DNA of 12,229 nucleotides from Candidatus Woesearchaeota archaeon (lineage in GTDB: Archaea > Nanoarchaeota > Nanoarchaeia > Woesearchaeales > CALCXY01): NCBI GenBank assembly GCA_030751555.1, contig JASMFX010000080.1, positions 1 to 12,229 on the forward strand, given 5' to 3'. This document shows, piece after piece, positions 1 through 5,758 of the stretch (position 1 is its first letter; every line of letters begins with the position of its first letter). A program made the position numbers and the translations under genes. The notes below the pieces were generated by a model. The model was not told the DNA's origin. It worked only from the letters and a program-made list of their open reading frames with translations, and ran no database searches.

Positions 1-36
1 GACTTTAGGAGCAAACAAGATGTTAGCTTTAGTCAT
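1..36 (-). CDS. Possible 5' end of a leftward gene cut by the window edge
   Basis: A minus-strand ATG at 36 opens a frame of 12 codons (MTKANILFAPKV) that runs off the left edge without a stop. An A/T-rich TATA-like element lies about 55-60 bp upstream (83-105), and the intervening leader contains a 9-bp hairpin. The fragment is too short for any family call. It could equally be chance frame in non-coding DNA. Confidence 0.25.
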   Translation of the reverse strand, partial: MTKANILFAPKV

Positions 37-42
37 GTGCGT

Positions 43-65
43 TCAGGAGGCTTTATGCCTCCTGA
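43..65. repeat. Perfect 9-bp stem-loop
   Basis: TCAGGAGGC (43-51) and GCCTCCTGA (57-65) are exact inverted copies around a 5-nt loop. It is too far (about 7 nt beyond the stem to the putative ATG at 36) and too symmetrical to be a simple Shine-Dalgarno. If a leftward transcript starts near 70, the hairpin would be its 5' leader. It has no T-run on either side, so it does not look like a terminator. Confidence 0.5.
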
Positions 66-82
66 TACTTGCGGTGTTTTTA

Positions 83-105
83 TCAAATTTTTTTTAAAAA
101 TTTGA
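83..105. repeat. 10-bp A/T inverted repeat
   Basis: TCAAATTTTT (83-92) and AAAAATTTGA (96-105) are perfect inverted copies separated by three T. It could be a TATA-type promoter core for a leftward transcript, or a weak terminator. Nothing in the sequence decides between the two. Confidence 0.4.
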
Positions 106-173
106 GGTGATTTGGACTACCATGTTGCTCTGGCGGCAGGAGCCTTATTAGACTTAGGACAGAGCTAGTCACA

Positions 174-192
174 AAAATAATAGGAAAAAAGA
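174..192 (-). terminator. T-rich archaeal terminator of the L21e-rpoF operon
   Basis: Directly after the rpoF stop, the minus strand carries a run of six T (190-185) and then five T (178-174). Archaeal RNA polymerase commonly terminates at such T-tracts without a stable hairpin. Confidence 0.5.
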
Positions 193-546
193 TTATTTCT
201 TTCCAATTACAGAATTCACAGTATCAACAATCTTCTTAAGATTATCATTATTTACAGTTACTGTGTAGCCTTGCATAATAACTTTAAGATCATCAACAGT
301 CTTAGGTAATAAATCAACAATCTTGCATATATACTCTTCTTTTAATCTGGGAATATCTAATTTTTGCAATTTTTCTTGAAGATCAGATAATGTTTTTTCT
401 TTTTCAGTGAGAAATTCCTGTAAGTGCTCTAAAGTTCTTGCAGAGCGAAAATTAAGCTCTTTGTATTTGCTCTGTATTGATTCTAATTCTTTTCTTAATG
501 TACCCATTGTAACTGGGCGTTCCTCAACTAATTCAGGTTTAACCAT
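193..546 (-). CDS. rpoF: DNA-directed RNA polymerase subunit Rpo4 (subunit F)
   Basis: This is the archaeal homologue of eukaryotic Rpb4. With Rpo7 it forms the stalk of RNA polymerase that helps promoter opening and binds emerging RNA. The 117-aa length fits the family. An N-terminal segment with VEERPVTMG is followed by a helical middle, and residues about 70-115 carry the typical C-terminal motif (YICKIVDLLPKTVDDLKVIM, then NNDNLKKIVDTVNSV), which resembles an HRDC-like fold. The ATG at 546 lies inside the end of the L21e gene; the two frames overlap by 8 nt, so they are almost certainly cotranscribed and translationally coupled. The L21e-rpoF order is conserved in archaea. Confidence 0.93.
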   Translation of the reverse strand: MVKPELVEERPVTMGTLRKELESIQSKYKELNFRSARTLEHLQEFLTEKEKTLSDLQEKLQKLDIPRLKEEYICKIVDLLPKTVDDLKVIMQGYTVTVNNDNLKKIVDTVNSVIGKK

Positions 547-832
547 TTTTTTCTAGATGCACAGGATGGACAATAAGTGTTTTTAACTTACCACCATCCT
601 TTAACTCTACCTCATAATTTGTTCCTCTTTTTGATTTCACAACAGCTACCTTGCCATGAAACCTTGGATGATACATCCCTTTTTGCACAGCTGGCTCAGC
701 ATGCAACACAACCCTATCTCCTAGCTTAAATATCTGGAGATACTTCGGTATGCTTATCTTACCACGCTTCCTAAAGTGCTTCTGCAACTTATAACGTGTC
801 TGCCTTCTAAAACCACCTATTCTCTGTGCCAT
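539..832 (-). CDS. rpl21e: 50S ribosomal protein L21e
   Basis: This is a 97-aa basic protein of the large ribosomal subunit found in archaea and eukaryotes, not in bacteria. The N-terminus MAQRIGGFRRQTRYKL, the middle KYLQIFKLGDRVVLH and the segment GMYHPRFHGKVAVV, followed by GTNYEVELKDG and the end IVHPVHLE, match the L21e pattern over its full length. It is the first gene of a leftward operon with rpoF. Its ATG at 832 lacks a Shine-Dalgarno but sits about 28 bp from a TATA-like element, so its mRNA is probably leaderless. Confidence 0.95.
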   Translation of the reverse strand: MAQRIGGFRRQTRYKLQKHFRKRGKISIPKYLQIFKLGDRVVLHAEPAVQKGMYHPRFHGKVAVVKSKRGTNYEVELKDGGKLKTLIVHPVHLEKNG

Positions 833-855
833 AGTAAAATAGAGAACGCATCCCC

Positions 856-866
856 TTTTTAAAGCT
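856..866 (-). promoter_or_regulatory. TATA box of the L21e-rpoF operon
   Basis: On the minus strand, AGCTTTAAAAA is centred about 28 bp before the L21e ATG at 832. That spacing places the transcription start at or beside the start codon. Confidence 0.6.
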
Positions 867-1100
867 TTTGTTGATTGGGGGGGTGTGTTCTAATTGCAGA
901 GGGTGAATTGTTTTTTGCTTAACAAAAAAGGGGGAGGTACCACACAAAACAGTAGAATGCATAAATAGCACAGAATAGATCTGAGGTTGGGGCGGGCCCT
1001 CGATACAAGGTAGCATAGGGGGTGGTACCCTTTCCGAAACTACATTGACACGACTCTAACCTTTCCCATCTCTATTCTCTAAACTATAAATTATAAAAGC
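867..1100. other. Non-coding intergenic region, locally G+C-rich and inverted-repeat-rich
   Basis: No credible reading frame lies between the L21e promoter and the sepF promoter. The plus strand carries several G-tracts (877-883, 930-934, 989-996, 1018-1022), in contrast to the AT-rich surroundings. There is a TTTTTTG/CAAAAAA hairpin (911-917 with 923-929), an 8-bp long-range inverted pair (936-943 with 1022-1029), and a compact fold at 983-1063 listed separately. No tRNA, 5S, SRP or RNase P signature was found here. Confidence 0.5.
983..1063 (+). ncRNA. Candidate structured RNA
   Basis: The ends 983-992 (GAGGTTGGGG) and 1054-1063 (CTCTAACCTT) pair over 10 bp including three G-U wobbles. Inside, GTAG (1010-1013) pairs with CTAC (1040-1043). 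Within that, AGGGGGT (1017-1023) pairs with ACCCTTT (1027-1033) using two G-U pairs and a 3-nt loop. All the wobbles are G-U only when the plus strand is transcribed, which favours plus polarity. A TATA-like CATAAATA at 960-967 stands about 20 nt upstream of the stem. Length and end pairing are tRNA-like, but no T-arm or anticodon arm can be drawn. The class is unknown and expression is unproven. Confidence 0.4.
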
Positions 1101-1106
1101 AAAACC

Positions 1107-1114
1107 TTTATATA
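1107..1114 (+). promoter_or_regulatory. TATA box of sepF
   Basis: TTTATATA lies 57 bp before the sepF ATG, implying a start near 1137 and a leader of roughly 30 nt. The leader ends in a Shine-Dalgarno (GAGG, 1158-1161), unlike most genes here. Confidence 0.6.
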
Positions 1115-1166
1115 GAGGTTTAGCAAACTATTGTAAAGAAGTAAAAATCTAAAAATTGAGGAAAAA

Positions 1167-1592
1167 ATGAGTTTTTTTGATAGCATAAAAGAAAAGTTAG
1201 GCGGACAGGATTCTGAAGAGCGTGAAGAAGGGGAAGAAGGCTACGTAGAGCTCGATACAGAGACTGAAGAGATTAAGTCAAAGATCATAGTAAGACCTTT
1301 TGTCCTGACAGACTTCGAAGATACAAGGACAATACTTGATACTTTAAGAGAAGGAAATACAGTTCTTATTATTAACATCAAACCACTTAAAGATAAAGAT
1401 CTTGTTGAATTAAAGAGAGCAATTAATAAAATTAAAAAGACAACCGATGCCATTGAAGGCGAAATAGCAGGGTTTTCAGAAGATTTCTTAATAGTAACTC
1501 CAAGCTTTGCAGAGATTTATCGGTCAAAACAAACCTCTGAAGTAAAGGAAGAGACCCAGCCAAAGCAAGAAGAGCCACGGATGGAAGTTTAG
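1167..1592 (+). CDS. sepF: Archaeal cell-division protein SepF
   Basis: SepF anchors the FtsZ ring to the cytoplasmic membrane in archaea that divide with FtsZ. The 141-aa protein opens with a short amphipathic segment (MSFFDSIKEKLGG, residues 1-13) of the kind that inserts in the membrane. An acidic linker (residues 15-37) follows. The SepF core (about 38-120) begins IIVRPFVLTDFEDTRTILD and includes NTVLIINIKPLKDKDLVELKR and GEIAGFSEDFLIVTP. The tail after residue 120 is charged and probably disordered. The start is supported by TTGAGG five bases before the ATG. No ftsZ gene is visible in this window. Family assignment is strong; the membrane and FtsZ roles are from family knowledge. Confidence 0.92.
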   Translation: MSFFDSIKEKLGGQDSEEREEGEEGYVELDTETEEIKSKIIVRPFVLTDFEDTRTILDTLREGNTVLIINIKPLKDKDLVELKRAINKIKKTTDAIEGEIAGFSEDFLIVTPSFAEIYRSKQTSEVKEETQPKQEEPRMEV

Positions 1593-1628
1593 GAAACGGT
1601 TTAGATCTTATTTCTCCCAAATAGAAAA

Positions 1629-1637
1629 CTATAAAAA
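1629..1637 (+). promoter_or_regulatory. TATA box of the ZPR1 gene
   Basis: CTATAAAAA is centred about 28 bp before the ATG at 1661, and no Shine-Dalgarno is present, so a leaderless transcript is likely. Confidence 0.6.
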
Positions 1638-1660
1638 CACCCTTCCAACTTCTTCATAGC

Positions 1661-2176
1661 ATGGTTGATGAAGTGAAGGAACAACCTTGCCCTATCTGCA
1701 AGAAAAAGACGCTTACATTAATAGAAGAGGAGACTGAAGTTCCTTACTTTGGGAAAATGTTTCTCTTTTCTATGAATTGTTCCAATTGCAAGTATCACAA
1801 AGCAGATGTTGAGGCTGCAGAACGAAAGAATCCCTGCAAATGGACTTTTGAAATCGATGGAGAGGAAGACTTAAAGGTAAGATTAATCCGCAGCAGTGAA
1901 GCTACTGTAAAGATACCACACATCACAACAATCGCACCAGGACCAGCCTCAAACGGCTATGTAACTAATGTTGAAGGCATTATCAACAGGATAAAGCATC
2001 AAGTAGAGGTTGTACGAGACTCAGAAGAAGATCCTGCTGCGAAAAAGAAAGCAAAGAACATGCTTAAAAAACTCCAAAAAGTAGTTTGGGGAAAAGAAAA
2101 ACTAAAACTTATTCTAGAGGATCCGTCTGGAAACTCTGCAATTATATCAGATAAAGCTGTGAAGAGCAAAATTTAG
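1661..2176 (+). CDS. ZPR1-type zinc-finger protein
   Basis: This is a stand-alone archaeal ZPR1 domain protein of 171 aa; eukaryotic ZPR1 proteins contain two such modules and bind elongation factor eEF1A. The four zinc ligands are visible as C10-x2-C13 and C40-x2-C43. The stretch from TEVPYFGKMFLFSMNC to CKYHKADV is the family signature. Later parts, GYVTNVEGIINR (about 98-109) and LILEDPSGNSAI (about 150-161), match the ZPR1 beta-domain. The molecular role in archaea is not established; a link to translation factors is inference from the eukaryotic family. It follows sepF by 68 nt but has its own promoter. Confidence 0.9.
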   Translation: MVDEVKEQPCPICKKKTLTLIEEETEVPYFGKMFLFSMNCSNCKYHKADVEAAERKNPCKWTFEIDGEEDLKVRLIRSSEATVKIPHITTIAPGPASNGYVTNVEGIINRIKHQVEVVRDSEEDPAAKKKAKNMLKKLQKVVWGKEKLKLILEDPSGNSAIISDKAVKSKI

Positions 2177-2188
2177 AATTAATTTAAA

Positions 2189-2243
2189 AAAATCCGAGGG
2201 CTATCTCCATGCTAAAGCAATGAGATTTGCCAGCTCGGATTTT
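2189..2243. repeat. Strong hairpin 1 after ZPR1 (55 nt)
   Basis: AAAATCCGAG (2189-2198) pairs perfectly with CTCGGATTTT (2234-2243). The stem continues with GGC/GCC (2199-2201 with 2229-2231), ATCT/AGAT and a CATGC/GCAATG tip closed by loop TAAA (2213-2216). On the minus strand it is followed by seven T, so it could terminate the leftward phosphoesterase gene. It could also be part of a small RNA. Confidence 0.55.
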
Positions 2244-2251
2244 AAAAGTAA

Positions 2252-2300
2252 GAGAGGGCATTCATCCTCCACCTAAAGGTAGAGGATTTCTGCCCCTCTT
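2252..2300. repeat. Strong hairpin 2, also with a TAAA loop (49 nt)
   Basis: AGAG+GGCA (2253-2260) pairs with TGCC-C-CTCT (2291-2299), with one bulged C. A symmetric TTC/TTC internal loop is followed by ATCCTC (2264-2269) pairing with GAGGAT (2282-2287). A C-A mismatch and ACC/GGT (2271-2273 with 2278-2280) close the loop TAAA (2274-2277). It sits just beyond the 3' end of the leftward gene. It could be a bidirectional terminator or a structured RNA element. Confidence 0.55.
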
Positions 2301-2306
2301 AATTAA

Positions 2307-3077
2307 CTAGATACCCACAGTAAAATCAACAAGCAGTGGAAGATGATCAGAAAATTGGTAATCCAATACCTTATAATTCAATACATTAACTGCATCTGAG
2401 GTTAATACATAATCCAACCGCCTAGAAGGATGCACACTTGGTTGAGTGAATGTATTCTTAATGTCACTCATCTCAAACCGATGATTAAGATGGGTATTGT
2501 TCAACAACTCTTTTATCTCATCGTCTCCTTTGAAAGTATTAAAATCTCCCATCAGGATAACAGGATTCTTAATATTGTTAACAATATTCTTTAGCTCATT
2601 GATTTGGGTGAATCGTGCCTTCCCCCCTAAACTTAAATGAGCCAATAAAAGGGTTACCTTATTAGGAATATCCACAGATGCCTCAATAACAACACGCTTT
2701 GTACCTCTGTGCAACATATGATATTTTACATCATAGAGCTTGTTTTTAGCAAGTATAGCATTGCCTTGATTCTTTAAGATAGGAATATAATGAAACAATC
2801 TTAACCAACCCTCAATAGGATACTTAATCTTCTCTACATGGTTAGACATACCTAATTTTTTCTCAAAAAAATCTGCCTGGTTCTTATGTGATCGAATACT
2901 CCCAGTATCAACCTCTGTTAAAGCAACAATATCAGGAGTCAAGCTCCTCAGTTTATCAATAATCTTAGAATCAAGACCTTTTGGAGACTTAAATACTCTC
3001 CAAAACTTAAGATACTCCCACCATAGACCCGTCATACCTTCGCAATATTCAATATTATAGACTATGAGCCTAACCAT
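2307..3077 (-). CDS. Endonuclease/exonuclease/phosphatase (EEP) family protein
   Basis: This is a 256-aa metal-dependent phosphoesterase of the superfamily that includes exonuclease III, DNase I and sphingomyelinases. The full set of catalytic motifs is present in order: N8 (YNIE), E55 (LTEVD), GNAILA near 105, H147 (LLAHLSLGG), GDFNT with D178 and N180, RRLDYVLTS with D222, and the final SDHLPLLV with D244-H245. It lacks a signal peptide or membrane segment, so it is probably cytosolic. The substrate (DNA, RNA or a small phosphodiester) cannot be told from sequence. The start at 3077 is supported by a TATA box 27 bp upstream, and the gene is divergent from the epimerase. Confidence 0.88.
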   Translation of the reverse strand: MVRLIVYNIEYCEGMTGLWWEYLKFWRVFKSPKGLDSKIIDKLRSLTPDIVALTEVDTGSIRSHKNQADFFEKKLGMSNHVEKIKYPIEGWLRLFHYIPILKNQGNAILAKNKLYDVKYHMLHRGTKRVVIEASVDIPNKVTLLLAHLSLGGKARFTQINELKNIVNNIKNPVILMGDFNTFKGDDEIKELLNNTHLNHRFEMSDIKNTFTQPSVHPSRRLDYVLTSDAVNVLNYKVLDYQFSDHLPLLVDFTVGI

Positions 3078-3100
3078 AGTTGCTTTTAAGTTTTATCCTT

Positions 3101-3107
3101 AATATAT
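3101..3107 (-). promoter_or_regulatory. TATA box of the EEP gene
   Basis: The minus strand reads ATATATT, centred 27 bp before the ATG at 3077. It stands back-to-back with the epimerase TATA box about 27 bp away. Confidence 0.55.
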
Positions 3108-3125
3108 CTTCTCATTTTCAACTAA

Positions 3126-3136
3126 ATTTATATATT
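3126..3136 (+). promoter_or_regulatory. TATA box of the epimerase gene
   Basis: ATTTATATATT is centred about 27 bp before the ATG at 3158. This fixes 3158 as the start rather than an in-frame ATG at 3080, which lies upstream of the promoter itself. Confidence 0.65.
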
Positions 3137-3157
3137 GATGAACATTACCATCTCCTA

Positions 3158-4102
3158 ATGAATATTGCAATAACTGGATCAAACGGCTACATAGGAAATT
3201 TCCTAACAAAATATCTCACAGAAAAAGGCAATAGTGTCCTTGGCATTGATCTTTCTTCACATCAAAGGCAAAGATCTTACAAGAATTTTACATTTATAAA
3301 ATCAGATATTAGGGAGAACAATATAAAGGATATATTCAAGGAACACAAAGTAACTCATGTGATCCACACCGCATTTATCATGCAGCCACAACACAACAAA
3401 AAAAGAGAGACCAATGTAGATGTCTATGGATCAAAGAATATTTTTCTCGCAGCTTCCCAGACTAGATCTGTTAAGCAATTCATCAACATCTCCTCAACAA
3501 GTATCTATGGAGGATTTAAAGACAATCCCCTGTGGATAAAAGAAGAACATCCATTAAGACCAAGAGATTGGCTATACGCACAAAATAAAAAGAAAGTAGA
3601 AGAATTTATCTTTTCCAAAAAAGTAAAGATGAATATAGTAAATCTAAGACTTTGCACAGTAGTAGGGCCAAATTACTATAAAAAAGGTGGTGTAGTTGCT
3701 ATTATATCCAAAGGAAGTATAGGGATAAACCTCAACAGTAAGCCATCAATTGTCCAGTTCTGCCATGAAAATGATATAAAGCAAATAATGGAATTTATCT
3801 TGAATGATAATAATATCAATGGAATATTTAATATTGCTCCAGATTCCTTTGCTACTGTGAATGATCTAAATCAAAAGAAGATTTACTTTCCATTCCCAAA
3901 ATTCCTTTTCAGAATAATCATTGCATCATTATGGTCATTGCGCTTAAGTCAAATTTCACCAACATCTGTAAACCTCATTGCGCATGGAATTGTTGCATCT
4001 CCCAAAAAAATAGAAGATTATTTTGGCTATAAATTTCTCTGCTCAACAGAAGAGGCTTATCATATCACAGTGAATGAGAGGCTAAAGAACAAAACAATCT
4101 AA
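3158..4102 (+). CDS. NAD-dependent epimerase/dehydratase (extended SDR family)
   Basis: This 314-aa protein is an extended short-chain dehydrogenase of the type that modifies nucleotide sugars. The N-terminus ITGSNGYIGN holds the glycine-rich NAD loop (G7, G10, G13). D31 at the end of strand 2 fits NAD rather than NADP, and D50-I51 follows. The catalytic triad is recognisable as S113/S114-T with Y140-x3-K144 (YAQNKKK). LRLCTVVGP near 163-171 is the conserved substrate-domain entry. The C-terminal half is divergent, so the sugar substrate cannot be named. The start was moved 26 codons downstream of the longest frame because of the promoter. It may serve surface polysaccharide or glycoprotein synthesis (inference). 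Confidence 0.85.
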   Translation: MNIAITGSNGYIGNFLTKYLTEKGNSVLGIDLSSHQRQRSYKNFTFIKSDIRENNIKDIFKEHKVTHVIHTAFIMQPQHNKKRETNVDVYGSKNIFLAASQTRSVKQFINISSTSIYGGFKDNPLWIKEEHPLRPRDWLYAQNKKKVEEFIFSKKVKMNIVNLRLCTVVGPNYYKKGGVVAIISKGSIGINLNSKPSIVQFCHENDIKQIMEFILNDNNINGIFNIAPDSFATVNDLNQKKIYFPFPKFLFRIIIASLWSLRLSQISPTSVNLIAHGIVASPKKIEDYFGYKFLCSTEEAYHITVNERLKNKTI

Positions 4103-4141
4103 TATGTACAATACACGCTACTATGTAACCAACTTAATAAG

Positions 4142-4158
4142 CATTTTTTCTTTTTCTA
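4142..4158 (+). terminator. T-tract terminator after the epimerase
   Basis: About 40 bp after the stop codon the plus strand has a run of six T, a C, and then five T. This is a typical hairpin-less archaeal termination signal. The whole convergent gap 4103-4235 is pyrimidine-rich. Confidence 0.45.
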
Positions 4159-4235
4159 AAAATTTATCAACATAATACATTATTCTTTCCTTTTTTCACT
4201 ATTGATAGAAACTTCCTTTCCGTAATGAATAGAGT

Positions 4236-4967
4236 CTACACTTTTTTAGATTTTTTCCAAATGAGGTTAAAGTATTGTCTAAAGGAATCTGCCACATCCT
4301 TATTAGTAAAAGTAAATACCATCGGCTCTGTGGAATAAATAGCAATCCCTACCCTATCTGGTAATATATCTATTGAAGCAGGAGTGATATAGTTATCCGG
4401 GAGTATTCGCACTTGAGCAAGAGGCTGTTTTTTTCTTACGCTAATAAGTTTTTTTGCATCCTTATTAAAAATAATTCTGAGTTTTATCATTTTTTTAGCT
4501 CGCCTTTGACTTAAATCTTTAAGAAATCCACCCATAAGTTCAGCTCGTTTAGGAACACCAAGGACTAGCCATTCGTCTTTTGCAGCATCAAGAAATTCTT
4601 CATAAAAAATCTTAAGTCCACAAAATCCAGCATACACTTTAGTCTCTGTATGTTCGGAAGATTGGTTAAACAGAGCAAACATGTGCTGAACGGTATTCTC
4701 GTCCCTCTTGATTTGCTTCTGTCTGTCTTCCAATAATAGTTGAATTTTCTTTGGATGGACAGCAATAAGAATCCTTCTACTTTTATCAAGAGTCTCACTT
4801 ACTAATCCATCAGTGATTAGTCGTCTTAAAGCATCATAGACAGCAACACGGCTAATACATGCATGTTTGGCGATTTTTCCTGCGGTTAATGGACCTAATT
4901 TTAGAAGTGTTACATATACTGAAGACTCACTTCTGGAATATCCTAAGTTATTTAAAACACTTCGCAT
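4236..4967 (-). CDS. TrmB-family transcriptional regulator
   Basis: This is a 243-aa archaeal sugar-type regulator. Residues 1-70 form a winged helix-turn-helix: YSRSESSVYVTLLKLGPLTA, then AGKIAKHACISRVAVYDALR as the recognition part and LITDGLVSE leading to the wing. A short coiled segment (about 75-100) is followed by the TrmB C-terminal domain, including KVYAGFCGLKIFYEEFLDA (about 110-128) and DEWLVLGVPKRAELMG. TrmB proteins repress or activate sugar uptake and metabolism genes; the ligand and targets here are unknown. It is divergent from the 5063 gene and near the SDR epimerase, but no TrmB operator motif (TACT-N7-AGTA) was seen around it. Confidence 0.85.
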   Translation of the reverse strand: MRSVLNNLGYSRSESSVYVTLLKLGPLTAGKIAKHACISRVAVYDALRRLITDGLVSETLDKSRRILIAVHPKKIQLLLEDRQKQIKRDENTVQHMFALFNQSSEHTETKVYAGFCGLKIFYEEFLDAAKDEWLVLGVPKRAELMGGFLKDLSQRRAKKMIKLRIIFNKDAKKLISVRKKQPLAQVRILPDNYITPASIDILPDRVGIAIYSTEPMVFTFTNKDVADSFRQYFNLIWKKSKKV

Positions 4968-4988
4968 AATCCAAGAAATTGTAGCTTG

Positions 4989-4996
4989 TTTATAAA
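4989..4996 (-). promoter_or_regulatory. TATA box of the TrmB-like gene
   Basis: TTTATAAA is centred about 25 bp upstream of the ATG at 4967. No Shine-Dalgarno is present, so a leaderless transcript is likely. Confidence 0.55.
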
Positions 4997-5062
4997 ACTT
5001 ACCATTGTTGTAAAGTACCTATTAACAAATTATTATTAGGCACACTGCATTTTTATTTTAAA

Positions 5063-5365
5063 ATGGAATCTAAAGAAGCGTACAATAATCTAGGTAGTTT
5101 AGTGGATCAGGATGCCGATGATATTCACACGATAGGCTTTTGGGAAAGAATAGAGCTTGAACAATTAATCTTTGAAGAAAAACAGATTCGTAGAGGCTAT
5201 TTTAAACAAGCATGTAAGTTTTCAATAATACCAGGATATACCCTAAGTCGGGCATTATCACACCCCCATATTAATTCAAAAGTTGTTAACTTAGGATATA
5301 AAGCAGATACTGTTGGTGAAATATGTAAAATTCTATTTTACCTAAGGTGTCTATCCGTAATTTGA
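5063..5365 (+). CDS. Hypothetical protein (100 aa)
   Basis: I do not recognise this protein. It starts MESKEAYNNLGSLVDQD, has an acidic N-terminal third, a helical middle (FWERIELEQLIFEEKQIRRG, about 27-46) and a C-terminal half with IIPGYTLSRALSHPHINS and VGEICKILFYLRCL. No signal peptide, zinc motif or clear membrane segment is present. The ATG follows an A/T-rich stretch; a weak TATA-like AAATTATTATT lies around 5027-5037. It is divergent from the TrmB-like regulator, so it is a possible target of it (inference from position only). Confidence 0.55.
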   Translation: MESKEAYNNLGSLVDQDADDIHTIGFWERIELEQLIFEEKQIRRGYFKQACKFSIIPGYTLSRALSHPHINSKVVNLGYKADTVGEICKILFYLRCLSVI

Positions 5366-5416
5366 GCATGGAATTAATCCAATACCAAAAGCAATCTCTA
5401 AAATGAGAACAACAAT

Positions 5417-5755
5417 TTAATATTCAATTGTTATCTTATTCTTTCCCTCCCTATAGACAAATCCTTTTTTTACTTTGTCCAAATCCGTCATTTTAACAAA
5501 ATCTTGAGGAAATCTTGTGGTGATTGAATTTCCGGATTTCCAGAATTTAATCTCTTTTCTTTCAATTCCCCAAAGCCCTGCTTCCTTGAGCTTTTGTTCT
5601 ACTATTTCCATGCTTTCATCAGGAAAATATTCTTCCCCACATTTATCGCAATACTCAATATCTAATACCCCACAATCTATCCCATCTCTAATTACCTTAT
5701 CTTTCTTCCATTTTACTTTTCCACCACATGGGCATGGATACGCTAGTCTTTGCAT
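5417..5755 (-). CDS. Antitoxin: YgiT/MqsA-type zinc finger plus AbrB-like domain
   Basis: This 112-aa protein is probably the antitoxin of a type II toxin-antitoxin pair. Cysteines C8-x-C10 with GG and C36-x2-C39 with GEEYFPDESMEIVEQKLKEA (about 40-58) give the zinc-binding YgiT/MqsA N-domain. Residues about 69-100 (IKFWKSGNSITTRFPQDFVK) look like an AbrB/MazE swapped-hairpin DNA-binding domain instead of the HTH of MqsA. Its ATG is 3 nt beyond the toxin stop and is served by a strong GGAGG (5764-5768) embedded in the toxin's last codons, so it is translated from the shared mRNA. The antitoxin role is inferred from domain and partner. Confidence 0.75.
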   Translation of the reverse strand: MQRLAYPCPCGGKVKWKKDKVIRDGIDCGVLDIEYCDKCGEEYFPDESMEIVEQKLKEAGLWGIERKEIKFWKSGNSITTRFPQDFVKMTDLDKVKKGFVYREGKNKITIEY

Positions 5756-5758
5756 TAT

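Noticed and set aside
807..1016. Minus-strand frame of 69 codons in the L21e-sepF gap
   Set aside because: Its composition is odd, it resembles no family, and it overlaps the L21e start and promoter and the structured G+C-rich region.
877..1022. G-quadruplex from plus-strand G-tracts
   Set aside because: The tracts are separated by loops of about 20-50 nt, too long for a stable quadruplex.
983..1063. A tRNA gene
   Set aside because: The length and 7-bp end pairing resemble an acceptor stem, but no TTCGA-type T-loop, D-arm or anticodon arm can be drawn.
867..1070. SRP RNA, RNase P RNA or 5S rRNA
   Set aside because: The conserved core motifs of these RNAs could not be found on either strand.
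3080..3157. Longer N-terminus for the epimerase
   Set aside because: The extra 26 codons span the promoter, and the family N-terminus with the glycine loop starts at 3158.
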